A stretch of 64,000 nt of DNA from Plasmodiophora brassicae. Taxonomy: Eukaryota; Endomyxa; Phytomyxea; Plasmodiophorida; Plasmodiophoridae. The stretch covers positions 620,001 to 684,000 of the forward strand of contig JASFAU010000004.1 in the NCBI GenBank assembly GCA_039704465.1, given 5' to 3'. Shown here piece by piece: positions 11,701 to 23,653 of the stretch; position 1 is the stretch's first letter; the number at the start of each line of letters is the position of its first letter. Under the pieces are notes generated by a model. The model saw only the letters and a list, made by a program, of their open reading frames with translations. It made no database searches and was not told the origin of the DNA. The translations under genes and the position numbers were made by a program.

Positions 11701-14018
11701 ACGATGATAATGTTCCTGCGATAATTGGTGGTTTATGCAGCCGCAGCCACTTGAGGCCAGTGGCAGTTCAAGTTCCTCGTTGGTGGATGACGTGGAATAC
11801 GAAATCCGCGAAGTACGTCAGGACGATGTGCCTGAGGAGCTTCTGACGCTTCGGCAAAGCAACAATGAATTGCTACTGCAAATCGAAGCGCTGCGGTCCG
11901 TGGCAGATTCTTTACCTGACGTACGTTGGTGAGCCACTTTACTAGAAATTGTACCTCATTAGTCAAGTGGTTTAGGGCAATGCTGCTGCCCAAGAGATTG
12001 CCCAGCTTAAATCGACCATAGAGGGTCTCGAGCTGGAGGCAAATGAGAACTCTGTCGAATTGGAGCGCCTCCGTGACGCCAACGCACGTTTGCAACGAGA
12101 GCTCAAGCATCTTCAGGCGAAAAACGATGTTGAGTCTCAGCTGCAAATTGAAACGCTTGAGGTTCTCTCGCCGCCGCTTCATACGTGCGTTGCTGGTGCT
12201 GAACTGTATGCAAATTGCAGGAGCAAGTCCTTGAGTTGGAACATGAGCGCTCCAAGTCCACGTTGGAATTGAATAGCCTGCGCGAACAAGTCCAGCGCTT
12301 GAAGGGGAATTCCTTAGATTCCCAAGAAGCGTCACGAGCCAGGGAAACCGCACTTCGCGAGGAGCTTCGTCAAAAGCAACTGCAACTTGACAACGCTGTA
12401 CAGTCGTCGAAGGCGCTACAGAAGAAACTTCACGAACTGAGCTCTTCGTTATCGGTGACGAACGAGGAACTTGCCAGCCGAAGGAAGGAGTTGGGCTCTT
12501 TGCAGGAAAAGGTTGCCTTGCTTGATGCCATGTCCGCGGAAAACAAGTGCCTGCGCGACAAGCTCGACGATGTCACTGAGCAGCTCGATATGATGAAGTC
12601 TGCATTGAGAACCGATGACGTTCAAGCGCAGTTGGCGGATAGGGCTGAAGAAGTCGAGACACTGCGTGGCCTGCTGAAGGAAAAGGAAGCGTCCATTAAA
12701 GATGAACGTCACGCAGCAACCAAGCAAAGGAAGAAATTGGAAAAGGAGTTGGCTTCTCTTCGCGAAGAATTGGAGAAGGCAGTGGAGCTGAGTCAGCGTT
12801 CTAAAGAAGACAAGCCGCACAAAGCGCCGTCGCCGACTCAAGGTGGCGCTATTCGTGAAGCCTACGAAATTGAGATCTCTGGTCTGAAGCAGCAGATCAC
12901 GGATCTCACCACGCAGCTACAAGAACTGAAGGCTAGCCAGAATACCCAGCGCATTCGAAGTCATGCTCCTGGATCGGCGGTACCGTTACGAGCGCCACCA
13001 GCTGCTGCGATTCCGCGCAATCCAGTGCGTCTGGCAGCGGATGCTCGTGAGGACCACACACCTAAACCTACTTCTGAGTTTGAAGAGAAGTATCGCGACC
13101 TTGAACGCCGAACCATCACGCTTGTCGGGTTGTACGCGGAGCTACGAGGTATTTGAACCATGTTTTAACCCATGGTCGTATGCTAAGGGCTGCTGTACAG
13201 AGAACTATATTATCGCGCTCGAGAAGCTGCAAAGTGGCAGGCAAGCTTCAAGCGACAAAGAACCCGACACCCGTTCAACGATTCAGGCCGCTGCGAAGTC
13301 GCCGCCAGCAACGTCGGCCGCCCCATCTAAGCCTAGGTCATCGTCTCTATTACAGTCCTTCACAAAACTGTTCCGCCGGCAGTTGTATGACGAGAACGGC
13401 AAGCCAATTGCTATCGCTGACATGGTATTATTTACGTTTGAATCGAACGTCGTTCGAGAATGCTTACTGTCATTGCAGACTGAGGACACTCAGTTCGTGT
13501 ATGATCCAGTCCTCAAAAAGTATGTCGACGTCAACGCGCCAGCATCAGAGCCGAGCAAGCCTGCGCTTCCACCTCCACGACCGTCATCTTCTGCGTCTAC
13601 TCCAGCAACCGGTCCTCGTCCGACTCCTGCAGGTGGTGCCGGTCTCACACGCCGTACTGGTACGGCCTCCCGCTATGCGCTTCCGGATGGCATATCGTTG
13701 CCCAGCGCTGCCGCACCTGCACCGTCGGTTTCGTCTTCCATCGGCCCAGTGCAAGCATTGCCAGCGAAAGCTGTGTCTGTTCCTCCAGGAGAGTACAGCC
13801 CGTTGCCGATCTCTTCCATCGACATGCTGCCTCGATCCGACGCAGCGGTCGTGGTGATGCTGCATTCTATGGTCGCTGAGCTCCGGTACGAGAAACGCCA
13901 GATCCTAGACAAAGTTCGCGTTATGAGTCACTCGGTTCGCGATAAGCTTGCGTCCGGCGGCTGCGACGACCGCCCGTCGGCAATCACTATCCCAGTGTCT
14001 AGAGCTGTTTACGGGTAA
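8767..14018 (+). CDS. Large golgin-like coiled-coil protein, many exons
   Basis: About 1,500 residues in roughly 17 exons of 150-400 nt, split by 50-60-nt introns, all reading as heptad-rich coiled coil (for example LQEEVQRLKEELSRLVSEN and its near repeat LQEELSRLFSEN). The N-terminus holds two similar blocks, LRRLVPEWKRQ and LMKLVPEWKRL. After about 13,000 the protein becomes Pro/Ser/Ala-rich. It then has LFRRQLYDENGKPIAIADM and, in the next exon, FVYDPVLKKYVDVN. That last block resembles the F-x-YDxxLKxWV motif near the C-terminus of Sec16-type ER exit-site proteins. The end (LHSMVAELRYEKRQILDKV) is helical again. A tethering or scaffold role at Golgi or ER exit sites is inferred from architecture; no single family is certain. 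The exact exon list was not fully resolved. Confidence 0.6.
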
Positions 14019-14299
14019 GGAGACCTCGCCATGCGAAAGCGGCTTCCAGCTTTTTCTAACGGCTCCGCCTTGCCAGGATCGCGACGGCCGTCGGTGTTGC
14101 ATCCGCTATCATATCGTTGACGTGATCAGCGCACACATAGATTCATCCAGTATAAATATTGCACATGCGGTTGATTGGTAGATCCGAACGCGTTCATCAG
14201 TGAAGCACCGTGGAGGTACAAGAGAGCAGCTGATCGGAGGGCGGGCCGAGGGCAGCCGCGTTATTTTGACTTTGCGCACTTTCCGGCGGCGCGCTCGGC

Positions 14300-16401
14300 A
14301 TGACGACCGATGCGATGGCGCGTGATGCAGGCGACGCTGCGATGCCGGTCGACGCCAAGGAATCACAGGGACAGCCAACTGAGACGCGCCCCGGTGACCG
14401 CACCGATGACGACGAGGCAGTTGCGCTGGCGGAGATGCATAAGGACAACGGCAATGCGCTATTTCGAGGTACCTCGTAGCGGTCGATCGTCGAGGTTGCG
14501 CCTAGGTTTACATTCGTCATCAGACCATAGATACGCCGGGGCGCTGCAGAGTTACACGAATGCGATAGAGACGTATCCGACGGCTGTCTATTATTCCAAC
14601 CGGGCTTTTTGTCACATCCGATTGGAGAATTTCGGTCTTGCAATATTGGACGCCACCAAAGCTCTGGAACTTGACCCTGCATTCATCAAGGCGTATGGCA
14701 CAGATTTTACGATTGTACCCGTCTGGGGTAACTAAGTGCTCGTGCAGATATTATCGGCGAGGAGGGGCGTACTTTGGCCTAGGGAAGTATCGCTCTGCGC
14801 TGAAGGATTTCGAACGGGTACACAAAATATACCCGAAGAACCCGGACGCGCTCGCGAAATACAAAGAGTTGGTTGGCAGGCCGGGTTTGTGACTTCAGCT
14901 ATGCTCACAGTCTGCTTAGGTGCAAAAAGGCAGTGACGGAAGCTGCCTTCTTCGAAGCGATCCAGTCTGATCGAACCAAGCTCCCATCTGAACTATTTGA
15001 TTGGAAATCGATACCGTTGTCATCGTCGTACGATGGCCCCCACATTCCTGACGAAGGGGTCGATATGGACTTCGTCAAGGCTATGGTGGCCCACTTCAAA
15101 GACCAAAAGTCGATTGCAAAGCGATACGCAGTCAGGATACTCACTGAGATCGTCGAACAGTTCAGGAGGTCTGCCTTGTCGTTTCAAACGCATCATCAAC
15201 GCGTGGTGACATTCTGCCCAGGACGCCAACCCTGGTCGACATCAACGTTGACGAAAGCGAAACCTTCACGGTCTGTGGTGACATTCATGGGCAATTTTAT
15301 GATCTCCTGAACATTTGGGAACTGAACGGACTGCCTGCCGTCGGCAACCGATACTGTAAGCACCTGTAAAGTTGCATGTCTCACTCCAAACTAACAAAGG
15401 TATGCAGTGTTCAATGGCGACTTCGTAGGTTGGTACAGCGTCTGCTAAGGTGCACGGTTGGTATAATCGGTTGCTGACGATCGTTACTAGACCGTGGGTC
15501 GTTCTCGGCCGAATGTATCTTCACCCTCTTCGCCCTAAAGCTTGCTGACAATTCCATCATTTACCTGAGCCGAGGAAATCACGAATCAAGGACGATGAAC
15601 TCGATCTACGGTAACTACCACGTGCGATTTAATGTATCGTTCCATTTCGTCCTTATTCGCGTGTTGCAGGCTTCCAAGGCGAGGTCATGCACAAGTACGA
15701 TGCGAACGTATATGACCTGTTCTGCGAGGCGTTCTGTCTCATTCCTCTGGCGCACGTTCTTCGCGGTAACCCAGCCGAGAAGAATGTCCTTGTTCTGCAC
15801 GGTGGCCTATTTAGTAGCGATGGTGTCACGCTCGACGATATTCGTGCGATCAACCGCAACCAACAACCGCCTGATTCCGGTTTAATGTGTGAACTGCTGT
15901 GGAGTGACCCGCAGCCCGTCCCAGGTCGTTCCCCGTCGAAACGTGGCGTTGGTGTGGCGTTTGGGCCGGTATCCTATTCGCTTCATGATGTCGTCCTGCT
16001 CTCACGTTGGTTCCAATAGGATGTGACGAAGGCCTTCCTGGATGCGAACAACCTGAAGATGCTCGTCAGATCGCATGAAGTGAAAGACGAGGGCTACGAA
16101 GTCGAATGCGATGGCAGCCTTGTGACCGTATTCTCTGCTCCGAAATGTCAGTTGATTTCTGTATCTCGTGTTGCAGTGCCTCACGCTGAATGCCTTCCTT
16201 TGTGTAGACTGTGATCAACTCGACAACAAGGGTGCCTTCATCCGGTTCGACTACAACCTCAACCCGAAGTACACGTCCTTCACTTCCGTCGTAAGTGTCT
16301 GGTCATCGTTTCCCGTCAGGCACAACGGTCTGATATCATCTGTCCAGCCTCACCCACCTGTCAAGCCGATGGCGTACGCTCGACCGTTCATGCCAATGTA
16401 G
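14300..16401 (+). CDS. PP5: Serine/threonine protein phosphatase 5 (TPR-PPP)
   Basis: PPP-family phosphatase with an N-terminal TPR domain that normally binds Hsp90. Start ATG 14300. Exon 1 ends ...MHKDNGNALFRG at a GTACCT donor. TPR exons give YAGALQSYTNAIETYP, YYSNRAFCHIRLE and YYRRGGAYFGLGKYRSALKDF. The catalytic exons carry VCGDIHGQFYDLLN, NGDFVD joined across an intron to RGSFSAECIF, YLSRGNHESRTMN, VLVLHGGLFS, and HEVKDEGYE. These include the metal and phosphate ligands of the family. The end (PPVKPMAYARPFMPM) matches PP5 tails. Introns are about 45-65 nt, with one inside the GDFVDRG motif codons. Start and order of domains are well supported. Confidence 0.93.
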
Positions 16402-16680
16402 AAATGAATTCTGTAATGACCGTCCCGGTAACGGGGTTCCTAACTGTTCTTCCTGGATGTACACTGTGGTTCGTTGTTGCTGAAACAGAGTCACTCTGAC
16501 CCATCGGTCTCGGTCGTAGGACGGGCATGTACGCCCGGCGGGTGCATTTCCACAGTCGGTGACGTCATTGTGAGCAATGACGTCACGGCCGGGTGGGTCG
16601 TTCCGATGTAAGGATGTCGTTCCTCCACATTGCAACCGTCTGCGACGCGCTATCAGTATCGTTTCCGCATTCAATCTTGT

Positions 16681-18077
16681 ATGGGCGGTATGGGCATTGC
16701 ATCGTCGTCAGTGCCTGGGTCCCAGCGGGGTCGCAAGCTGTCCATCGGCACCATCCTGCACGGGCACGACCTCGTCGTCGACAGGTCCGCCTTGCTAGGA
16801 TCCGGCTCGTTCGGCGCGGTGCATCTGGCGCACGACAAGACCGTCTCCAGCGATGTCGCCGTCAAAGTCATACCGTTCTCGAAGACGTCGATCGACGAGG
16901 ATCGTGAAGCGTTCGAGGTGGAGGTAAGCGCCCTGGAGTCGCTCGCCGACTCGGACCATGTCGTCGGCATCGAGCGCAGCTTCACGATCAATGACAACAA
17001 GGCCGGCGTCATCGTCATGGAGGTAGGCCTGCCCCCCGCGACACCGACCGCGCCCTGCATCTGACAGTGTCGTAGCTGGCTGATGGCCAAGACCTTGACG
17101 AGTACCTGCAGGAACATGGCGACTGCCTTGACCGGGACACCGTCCTGTGGATCGCCGTCCGCCTGGCCATTGCGGTTCGTCTTGTCGTTCCCGATCGCGA
17201 TGGTATCCTGATCGGCTGCTCAGTTACGTGACCTGCACGAGGCCGGCTGGGTGCATCGCGATGTCAAATGCGGCAACATCCTCCTGTACAGGGACGCCGA
17301 TGGGCACCTGTCCAACATCAAGCTGTGCGATTTCGGCCTGGTGGCGAAGGCGGGCGAACCCGTCGAGCAGGTCGCGGGCACTCTCCAGTACATGGTCAGT
17401 GAGCATGCTCGTCTGGCATAGCATCGGCCACGTTCTGATGCGACGTGTGTGTGTGTGTGTCTGGGGTTTAGTCTGACGTCCTGGTTCGCGGATACAACGG
17501 GCTCATCACGCCGCCGAAACCGAGGCCCGCAGACGACATGTTCGCGTTCGCCTGCGTCATGCTCGAACTGATGGGCGGCGTCGAGGAGTTCGACGAGTGG
17601 CACGACCTGCGCCTCGTGCGGATGGAGAACGACGTCCGCAAGCGGGACCGGCTACGATTCCCGAAACGGATCCGCACGACGTACCGTCATGACCTGCTGG
17701 ACCTGCTGGAGCAGTGCTGGCACGATGACTGGCGGTGGCGCCCGTCGGCCAACGACATCGTCGACCTGCTCGAGGAGATCAACCCATCGGGGATCGTCAC
17801 CACACGTCGCCCTAGCACATGTTCCCGGAGGACGCGTTCGCAACCCGGATCCACCTGCCGCGAACCGTCGTCCGCATCCGAAGCCGGTGCCCATACCGAA
17901 CGCACCTGCACGCCCGGATCGGATCGGTCGGCGTGCTCCGAAGAGGCAGGCGCTCCGGTCAAGGCGGCGTCCGGCGCCTCGAAGCGCTCCCGTTCCAGTA
18001 CCGCGACGCCAGCGCCCGGCGGCGTCGTCGAGGGACCCGGCGGGATCGCGTCTCGTGTCAAACGTCGCCGCCGCTGA
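16681..18077 (+). CDS. Protein kinase, unassigned group, with Ser/Arg-rich tail
   Basis: Eukaryotic protein kinase fold. Visible motifs: Gly loop LGSGSFGAVHLAH, VAIK-type VAVKVIPF, gatekeeper region VIVMELADG, catalytic loop HRDVKCGNILL, DFGLVAKAG, and GTLQYM followed by an intron containing a (GT)n run near 17447-17460. The APE and DxWSxG region is unusual (TPPKPRPADDMFAFACVML), which leaves the family unclear. A region after WRPSANDIVDLL is Ser/Pro/Arg-rich and ends in the basic RVKRRRR, a possible nuclear signal. Four exons are needed. Met 16681 is chosen because upstream in-frame sequence looks non-coding. Confidence 0.8.
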
Positions 18078-18565
18078 TGCTCTCCTGCGTTATACCACTC
18101 CCTGCCATTCCTTAAACCAAACGTTCTTCGCTCCCATCATCATCGCCGCCTTCATGCGTCGCTTCGAGTTCCGCAGTGGAAACACGCGGGTCCGGTCTGG
18201 GGCGTGAGCGCAAGCACGTTCGCAGTGGGACTTCAGTTGGGTGTCTGCCGCCGGTTGGAGTCGGAGGACAGGGACAGCTGGCAGTTGCAGTCACGCAGAA
18301 ACCCAGAAATATCGCGCCCCCGGTGTGACTGCGGTGGGGGGACAGCTGGCAGTGTGCACGCCCACGGTTAGCCGACTGCGTCGGAGACTGGCGGGTCCAT
18401 CCCGCTAGTACGTATACCCAGGCAGGTACTCGTGGCCGTCACACACAGGCGCAGAGAGGGGGGTTCCAACCTGACCCGAGGGGGTGGGACTCTGACTGAC
18501 CGTCCGACGTTCGAGATCGGCAACGCGCCGCCGCCACTCGCTGCTGTCGGGCGACCACCAGCCTA
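18078..18565. other. Intergenic interval with a short direct repeat
   Basis: About 490 bp. A 15-bp direct repeat GGGACAGCTGGCAGT occurs near 18270 and 18336. No supported gene. Confidence 0.5.
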
Positions 18566-19454
18566 ATGTCGTCCGGGGCCGACCTGAAATGCGTTCTGCT
18601 CGGGCAGAAGAACGTCGGGAAGACATCCATATGTACTACGTGTCATGTGCGGCGGTGTGAGCAACAAGCCCTGACCGGTTCCGTGCTCAGTTAACAGATA
18701 CGTGTACCAGGAGTTCGCGCCAACGTCAATGGTATCGGCTCGCTGTCGGGTCGCTCTCGAGCCATACAATAACGTATCGGGTTTCCAGACGATCGGGGCG
18801 TACTTCGCTGTGAAATCGTGCCGCCTCCCGTCCGGGTCGTCGTACAGCGTCGCCATCTGGGACACCGCCGGTGAAGGTCAGTGCATTACTACGGGGCGCC
18901 AGGCCTGTGCTCCAGCAGTGACATTGTGCTCCTGCAGAGAGGTTCGACAGCCTGACGAATTTCTACTGTATGGCATTTGGGCGTGATTGGGGCGTACGCC
19001 GCTGACCTCGCTGGCCAGGTCGTGGGGCACAGGCCGCCGTCGTCGTCTACGATATCACCAGCCTGACGTCGTTCCAGCGCATCGAGCGATGGATCGAGAA
19101 GATCAACAACGAGGCACACAACGACTGCGTCATCGTCTTTGCCGGCAACAAGCGTACGCCTGCGTCCACCTTCGCCCCGCAATCACGAATCATTGAACGC
19201 CTTTGTCAGTGGACGTCGTCGAAGAGACGCCAACGAAACGACAAGTCGAGTTCGCAGACGCCCAGGCGCTGGCCAACAGGCACGCCGGTGAAGCCTTCGA
19301 GGTGTCGGCCAAGACGGGCGCCGGCGTCGCCGACGTGTTCGACGCCGTCGTGCGCCTGTCCATACGACGAACATCGCTGGACCAGCCGAGCGCCCACGAT
19401 GACGCCGTCGCCGTCGGCGCAGGCTCGTCCTCGCAGCCGTCGAGATGCTGCTGA
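18566..19454 (+). CDS. Rab-type small GTPase
   Basis: Ras-superfamily GTPase for vesicle traffic. ATG 18566. The exons give G1 in GQKNVGKTS, G2 threonine in the TIGAYF exon, G3 WDTAGE, G4 NKLD (formed across an intron, AAG-C joined to TG-GAC) and G5 SAKTG. The protein ends in a double cysteine (SRCC) for geranylgeranylation, as in Rabs. Introns are small (about 50-75 nt). About 190 residues. Switch II is FDSLTNFYCMAF, where Rabs usually have ERF-x-S/T-L-x-x-x-Y-Y-R. The specific Rab subfamily is not assigned. Confidence 0.85.
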
Positions 19455-19523
19455 GCACCACCAGCTACCCCGCTCTGTGCTGTTGTTAAACCCCCCGACA
19501 ATGTGTAATCGTCTGTGTATCGA

Positions 19524-20138
19524 TTACGTCGACGGGACGATCAGCTCCCAGTTGCGAATGAACCGCAGGGCCAGGAACCCGCAGACGACGTGCAGGGCCT
19601 GCAGGGCGACCTGGACGATGGTGAACACGCCGAAATGCTGAACGCGAAGCGCGATGCTGTCGGCGTACACGTTGCGACAGCTGCTGGCGTTCGGGGCGCC
19701 CATGGCCGCCTCCCACATGCAGCCGTTCGCCTTCTGGAACAGGGCCTGCTTCGTCGGGCTCTTCCTGTCCCATTTCCGGTTGACGACCTGGGACGAGATC
19801 TGGGGCGGCGACCGCGTGATGGCGACCAGCACCAGGGCCAGCCAGACGACGCACAGGACCTGCAGGCAGATCGCCAGGCGGATGCCGACCTTCTGCCGCT
19901 GGTACGACCCGAACCCGGCGATGACGGCGACGCAGATCGTCACCCAGACGTTGACGAACGCGGCGTGGAACACGACGTAGTCGCCGTTGCGGTCCAGGTA
20001 CTCGGTGCCCGACCAGACGTACAGGCCGAGCACGATGGACCAGACGAGGACGAACCCGCTGACGCAGTAGTACAGGAGGACGGGGATCGGCATGGCCGAC
20101 ATCTTGACCAGCCTGGGCGACGACGACGACGACGTCAT
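19524..20138 (-). CDS. Four-helix membrane protein, tetraspanin-like topology
   Basis: Single exon, 204 residues. Hydrophobic helices lie at about 16-42 (LLYYCVSGFVLVWSIVLGLY), 57-78, 86-108 and 168-192. A roughly 55-residue loop between helices 3 and 4 contains only two cysteines (NGCMWEA and ASSCRN). The topology recalls tetraspanins, but the CCG motif is missing, so no family is claimed. No signal peptide is needed. The gene is convergent with the Rab gene. Confidence 0.7.
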   Translation of the reverse strand: MTSSSSSPRLVKMSAMPIPVLLYYCVSGFVLVWSIVLGLYVWSGTEYLDRNGDYVVFHAAFVNVWVTICVAVIAGFGSYQRQKVGIRLAICLQVLCVVWLALVLVAITRSPPQISSQVVNRKWDRKSPTKQALFQKANGCMWEAAMGAPNASSCRNVYADSIALRVQHFGVFTIVQVALQALHVVCGFLALRFIRNWELIVPST

Positions 20139-20242
20139 TAGATAGGGGTGTCACACGGGCGAATAGCACTATAGCGACGCGGCTTCCGGTCTCGCGGCCC
20201 CACCACACGACCGGATTAATCCAAACGCCACTGGGTTATGCA

Positions 20243-22067
20243 TTACGTTGGGCACTTGGACAGGGCGTCCAGGGCGGCAACCCTGTAGGCCTCTGCGAAG
20301 CTCGGGTAGTTCCAGATGTTGGTCACCAGGTAGTCGGCGGTGCCCTGGAAGGCGACGACGGCCTGGCCGATGTGGATGCTCTCGTTGGCGGCGGATCCCA
20401 GCGTGTGGACGGAGAGCACGCGCTTCGTGTCGGGGTCGATCAGCAGCTTCATGAAGCCGGGCCGCTGCAGCATCTGCCCGATGGCCAGCTCGGTGTGGTG
20501 CGCGTACCCGGTCACGAACGGGCGCTGCTGCCGCGTCAGCGCCTGCTGCGTCGGGCCGACGCGGCTGACTTGCGGGATCGAGTTGATCGTGATCGGGATC
20601 AGCTCGTCGTCCAGCGACCGCTGTGGGACCGGCTCGCCGAGTATGTGTCGGGCCGCCTCGAGACCTGCCACGGACGCGTTCAGAACGGTTCGGGCCCCCA
20701 CTCCCTCCCGTCGTGACCATCGCGCGTACTTTGGTACCCGCTCAGATACGAGACGCCCGTTTGCGAGATGACGTTCCCGACGGCGTAGATGTGAGGCGCC
20801 ATCGTCTGCATGTCCCTGTTGACCTTGATGAAGCCCCTGGAGTCGATGCCGTCCGGGGAGCCCATGGCGGCTTCCAGGTTCAGGTTGTCAGTGTTGCCCG
20901 ACTTGCTCTGGGCGAACACGGCGACGTCGCCGACCACGGTTTCGCCCGTGGACAGGGCGACGTGGACCTCGCCCGTCTGCCGGCACGACCAGCGTCAGAC
21001 AAGGTCGTTACGGGGGGCACGCCGTCGCGTGTCGAACCGACTGTACGACGTCAACGTCGAGGGCGCGGGCCCCGATTTTGAAGGCGACCCCTTTCTGTCG
21101 CATGCGCTCGAACAGACGTCGTCTCATGCCGTCGTCCATCTGCGGCAACACGTCGGGATTGCTCTCGACGACGGTCGGCTGAACATTGGGCAGGGACGCT
21201 GCGTCCACGGTCAACCGCGAGGGGAGGGCAACGCTGGCAGGCGCCCCGACCCAAGGTGCTGGCGTATTCGACGCCTTGCACGGTCGCCCCGATGATGATC
21301 GGCCGTCGAGGGATGCGATGCGTCAGGTACTGAAGCATGCGGTCGCACGGTATGATGTGGCGGCCGTCGAACGGGATGTTCGGGTCGTTGACGGTGTGCG
21401 ACCCGGTCGCTATGATGAAGGCGTCCCTGAGGCGGACGAGCGTCAGGCGATGATGATGCGGGACGTGTGGGTCGGGAGCCGTTACGCCGTCATCGTGATT
21501 GGCCGGTGCATGATCGTGTCGGACACGCGCAGCATGTGCGGTCCAACGAACCGTGCGACGCCATGCACGACGGCAACGCCGGCGGCGTGCATACGCGCCA
21601 TCGCCGATTCGGTGGACCATTTCGCGACGCTCTCGATGCGGTGCAGGATCTGACACGGCGCCGCGTCAGCACGCGACGGCAATCGGCGACGCTGTGCGAC
21701 GGTAACCGCTTCACGAGATATACGTCGCTGTGGCCCGTCTGGCTCAGATTCGAACGCGGTTTGCCTCTGCCCGGATAGGTACAGGACCGCTTCGCGAAAC
21801 GTGAAGAACGGCAGCGCCGCTCCAGTGCTCAGCGCCAGCTTCAGCGATCCGACCTCCGCCATCGGGTTGACCTAGGCCGAGCGAGGATCTCAGAGGCCCG
21901 GGTGCCCGGCGCCGACCCGATATGCAACGCACGACGGCGGCCTTCTTGCCCTTCTGCGCGAGGTACTCGGCGGCTCGCTGACCCGCGGGCCCGGACCCGA
22001 TGACGATCGCGTCCAGGTGCGTGGCGATCGCCTTCTTGGCCCGCGCAGACGCGCGCGCCGTCGCCAT
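20243..22067 (-). CDS. Soluble (Si-specific) NAD(P)+ transhydrogenase, bacterial type
   Basis: FAD flavoprotein of the pyridine nucleotide-disulfide oxidoreductase fold, transferring hydride between NADPH and NAD+. ATG 22067 gives a short basic leader, then the FAD-binding DAIVIGSGPAGQRAAEYLAQKGKKAAVV. Intron-separated exons follow with FREAVLYLSG, FIIATGSHTVND, IPFDGRHIIPCDRML and RPIIIGATVQGVEYAS, then GDVAVFAQSKSGNTDNL, and APHIYAVGNVI. The last exon has VGPTQQALT, FMKLLIDPD, ESIHIGQAVVAF and the C-terminal YPSFAEAYRVAALDAL. These blocks match SthA-like enzymes, including the absence of the redox-active CxxxxC pair (TGAALPFF here). Six or so exons. The family is mainly bacterial, so an old lateral origin is possible. 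The leader could be mitochondrial, but this is weak. Confidence 0.85.
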
Positions 22068-22341
22068 GGCCTATTGCCGCTGTACAGGAAATCGCTGCAA
22101 CCTGCGACGGTAGGCACTGCAGAACGGCGCTCCCACCGCGCCTTCGCCAGCTCTGGCGACGTACAAAAATGACCGCCGATGTCCTCCAACCCTCGCTGTA
22201 TTACGCCCACGTTTTGCGCCCCTGCCTCGACCTGACAGATCCCGCCGATTCTCTCGGGTAGTACACTACAGAACGGCGCGTTTCGCTGCATTTCCCAACG
22301 CCTGCCTGTCTCACAGAAGGGTTGGAGTAATCGTATCATTA

Positions 22342-23260
22342 ATGGCCCGCTGGGCAGAACACGTCCCAAAATATCACCGACAGTCTTTTTGCGGTGTTCG
22401 ACCTGCGCATCGCTGCTGCAGAGTCGTCGCCAGGAGCAGCACCCTCTCGCCCATGGCAGCAGGAAGCGGCGGAACGAGCGGAACGGCCACTCGCAGTCGT
22501 GGACGTGGTACAGGGTCAAACCGCGCCGTCAGCGCGAGTCGCAGCAACAGAGCTGAGGACACAGCTGCGAAGGACCCCCCGGATGGTTGGAAGCTCAGTC
22601 ATCGGGACGGCATGCCGTCGACGGTCATGATGGAAGACCAGTGGGGTTACTGTATGCTTCTCAGAGTCGACTTCTTCCAGTGCAAAGGCCTCGACTGCTT
22701 GGCCCTGGATAGGTTGCGATTTCTAACGACGCAGCACATGAAGGCGTTCCAGCAGCCGTGGCGGTTCGCAACGTCAAAATCAATGGAAAGAGGAGGAGTT
22801 CGAAGATGCTGGCGATTGCGGTGGGACAGTATGGGGACAAAAGCCAATCGAAGGTATCGCGGATCTTCGCTTCGATCCCTAAGTCCTTGACTGCCCCGAA
22901 CTCTTGGGGGGCTACTCCTGCGGGATGCCAGGATCTGGCCAACACCTTGTTCGCACCACAGTCTCCAACTTCCCTGGACGAACTGCGTGCAATGGTGGAG
23001 GAACGCTTGCGACTTTCCTGCGCAGTCCCCACACTTGGGCAGCGTTGCGCTGATTGGTTCACTCTTCGACAGTTCAGGTTCACCGGCACTATGGTTGGCA
23101 CGTTCCTTAGTACTGCTTCAGCATTGCGTGCTGCGTTCGGTTGGTCAGCCAACTCGCCCGAACGGCCGCTGAGAGACTGGCTATGCGATCTGTGCCGTTC
23201 ATAGTTTGTACCATCCAAATCGACGGAACCTGTGAGTCGCGGGACTGCAACAGAACCAGC
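22342..23260 (+). pseudogene. Open but broken sequence leading into the inverted repeat
   Basis: Two long overlapping + frames (22342-22890 and 22758-23204) contain EDQWGYCMLLRVDFFQCKGL and GQRCADWFTLRQFRFTGTMV. They are followed, after stops, by the nuclease-like sequence of the left repeat arm. They may be the N-terminal part of the same repeated family. No family match is recognised for this part, and stops plus frame changes suggest decay or unresolved introns. Confidence 0.35.
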
Positions 23261-23633
23261 AATTCTCTGAGGGCCGCATGCTCGCTGACGTTACGTGGTA
23301 GGCGACTGGAATCGCAGACGTCGTCGAAACAGAACTCGGATCTGACATTATCTATGCATGCGTCGAAGCGAAAACGAGCGTGTCAGAGGACTCTCAAGCA
23401 GACAGGCGGCGTCCGGCGTCTCTGGAACTCGTTGAATGCGAACTGAGCGATTCGGTCTTCCTCGAACATGTCGATCCCAGCCACATTGGGCAGCTGGTCG
23501 CCCAGTTTCTCGTGACCCAGCTTGGATACGTGCTGTATCTGTGCGTTAGCGAAAGAGGCCTCCTCTTCGGGTGCCTGATCAAGGAGAATGCGGTCTTGAC
23601 CGCACGGGGTGTCGACGTCTTGCAGAGTTTCGC
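23261..23633 (+). pseudogene. PD-(D/E)XK (YqaJ-like) nuclease fragment, left copy
   Basis: The + strand encodes GSDIIYACVEAKTSVSE (the E-x-K half of a PD-(D/E)XK site), then DPSHIGQLVAQFLVTQLGY and LYLCVSERGLLFGCLIK, the layout of YqaJ/lambda-exonuclease-like domains. The about 60-bp stretch encoding the preceding S-P-D-G motif is deleted here, and an in-frame TAG follows DVTW. The copy therefore lacks the metal-binding Asp and is broken. Confidence 0.5.
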
Positions 23634-23653
23634 CCCTCTGTGTTTCTGGGCAT

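Noticed and set aside
17447..17460. (GT)n microsatellite
   Set aside because: A short run inside a kinase intron; no sign of function.
22087..22340. Paired AGAACGGCG-type words near 22111 and 22271 as a possible repeat element
   Set aside because: Only short words (TACAGAACGGCG-like) recur; they are too short and few to call a repeat.
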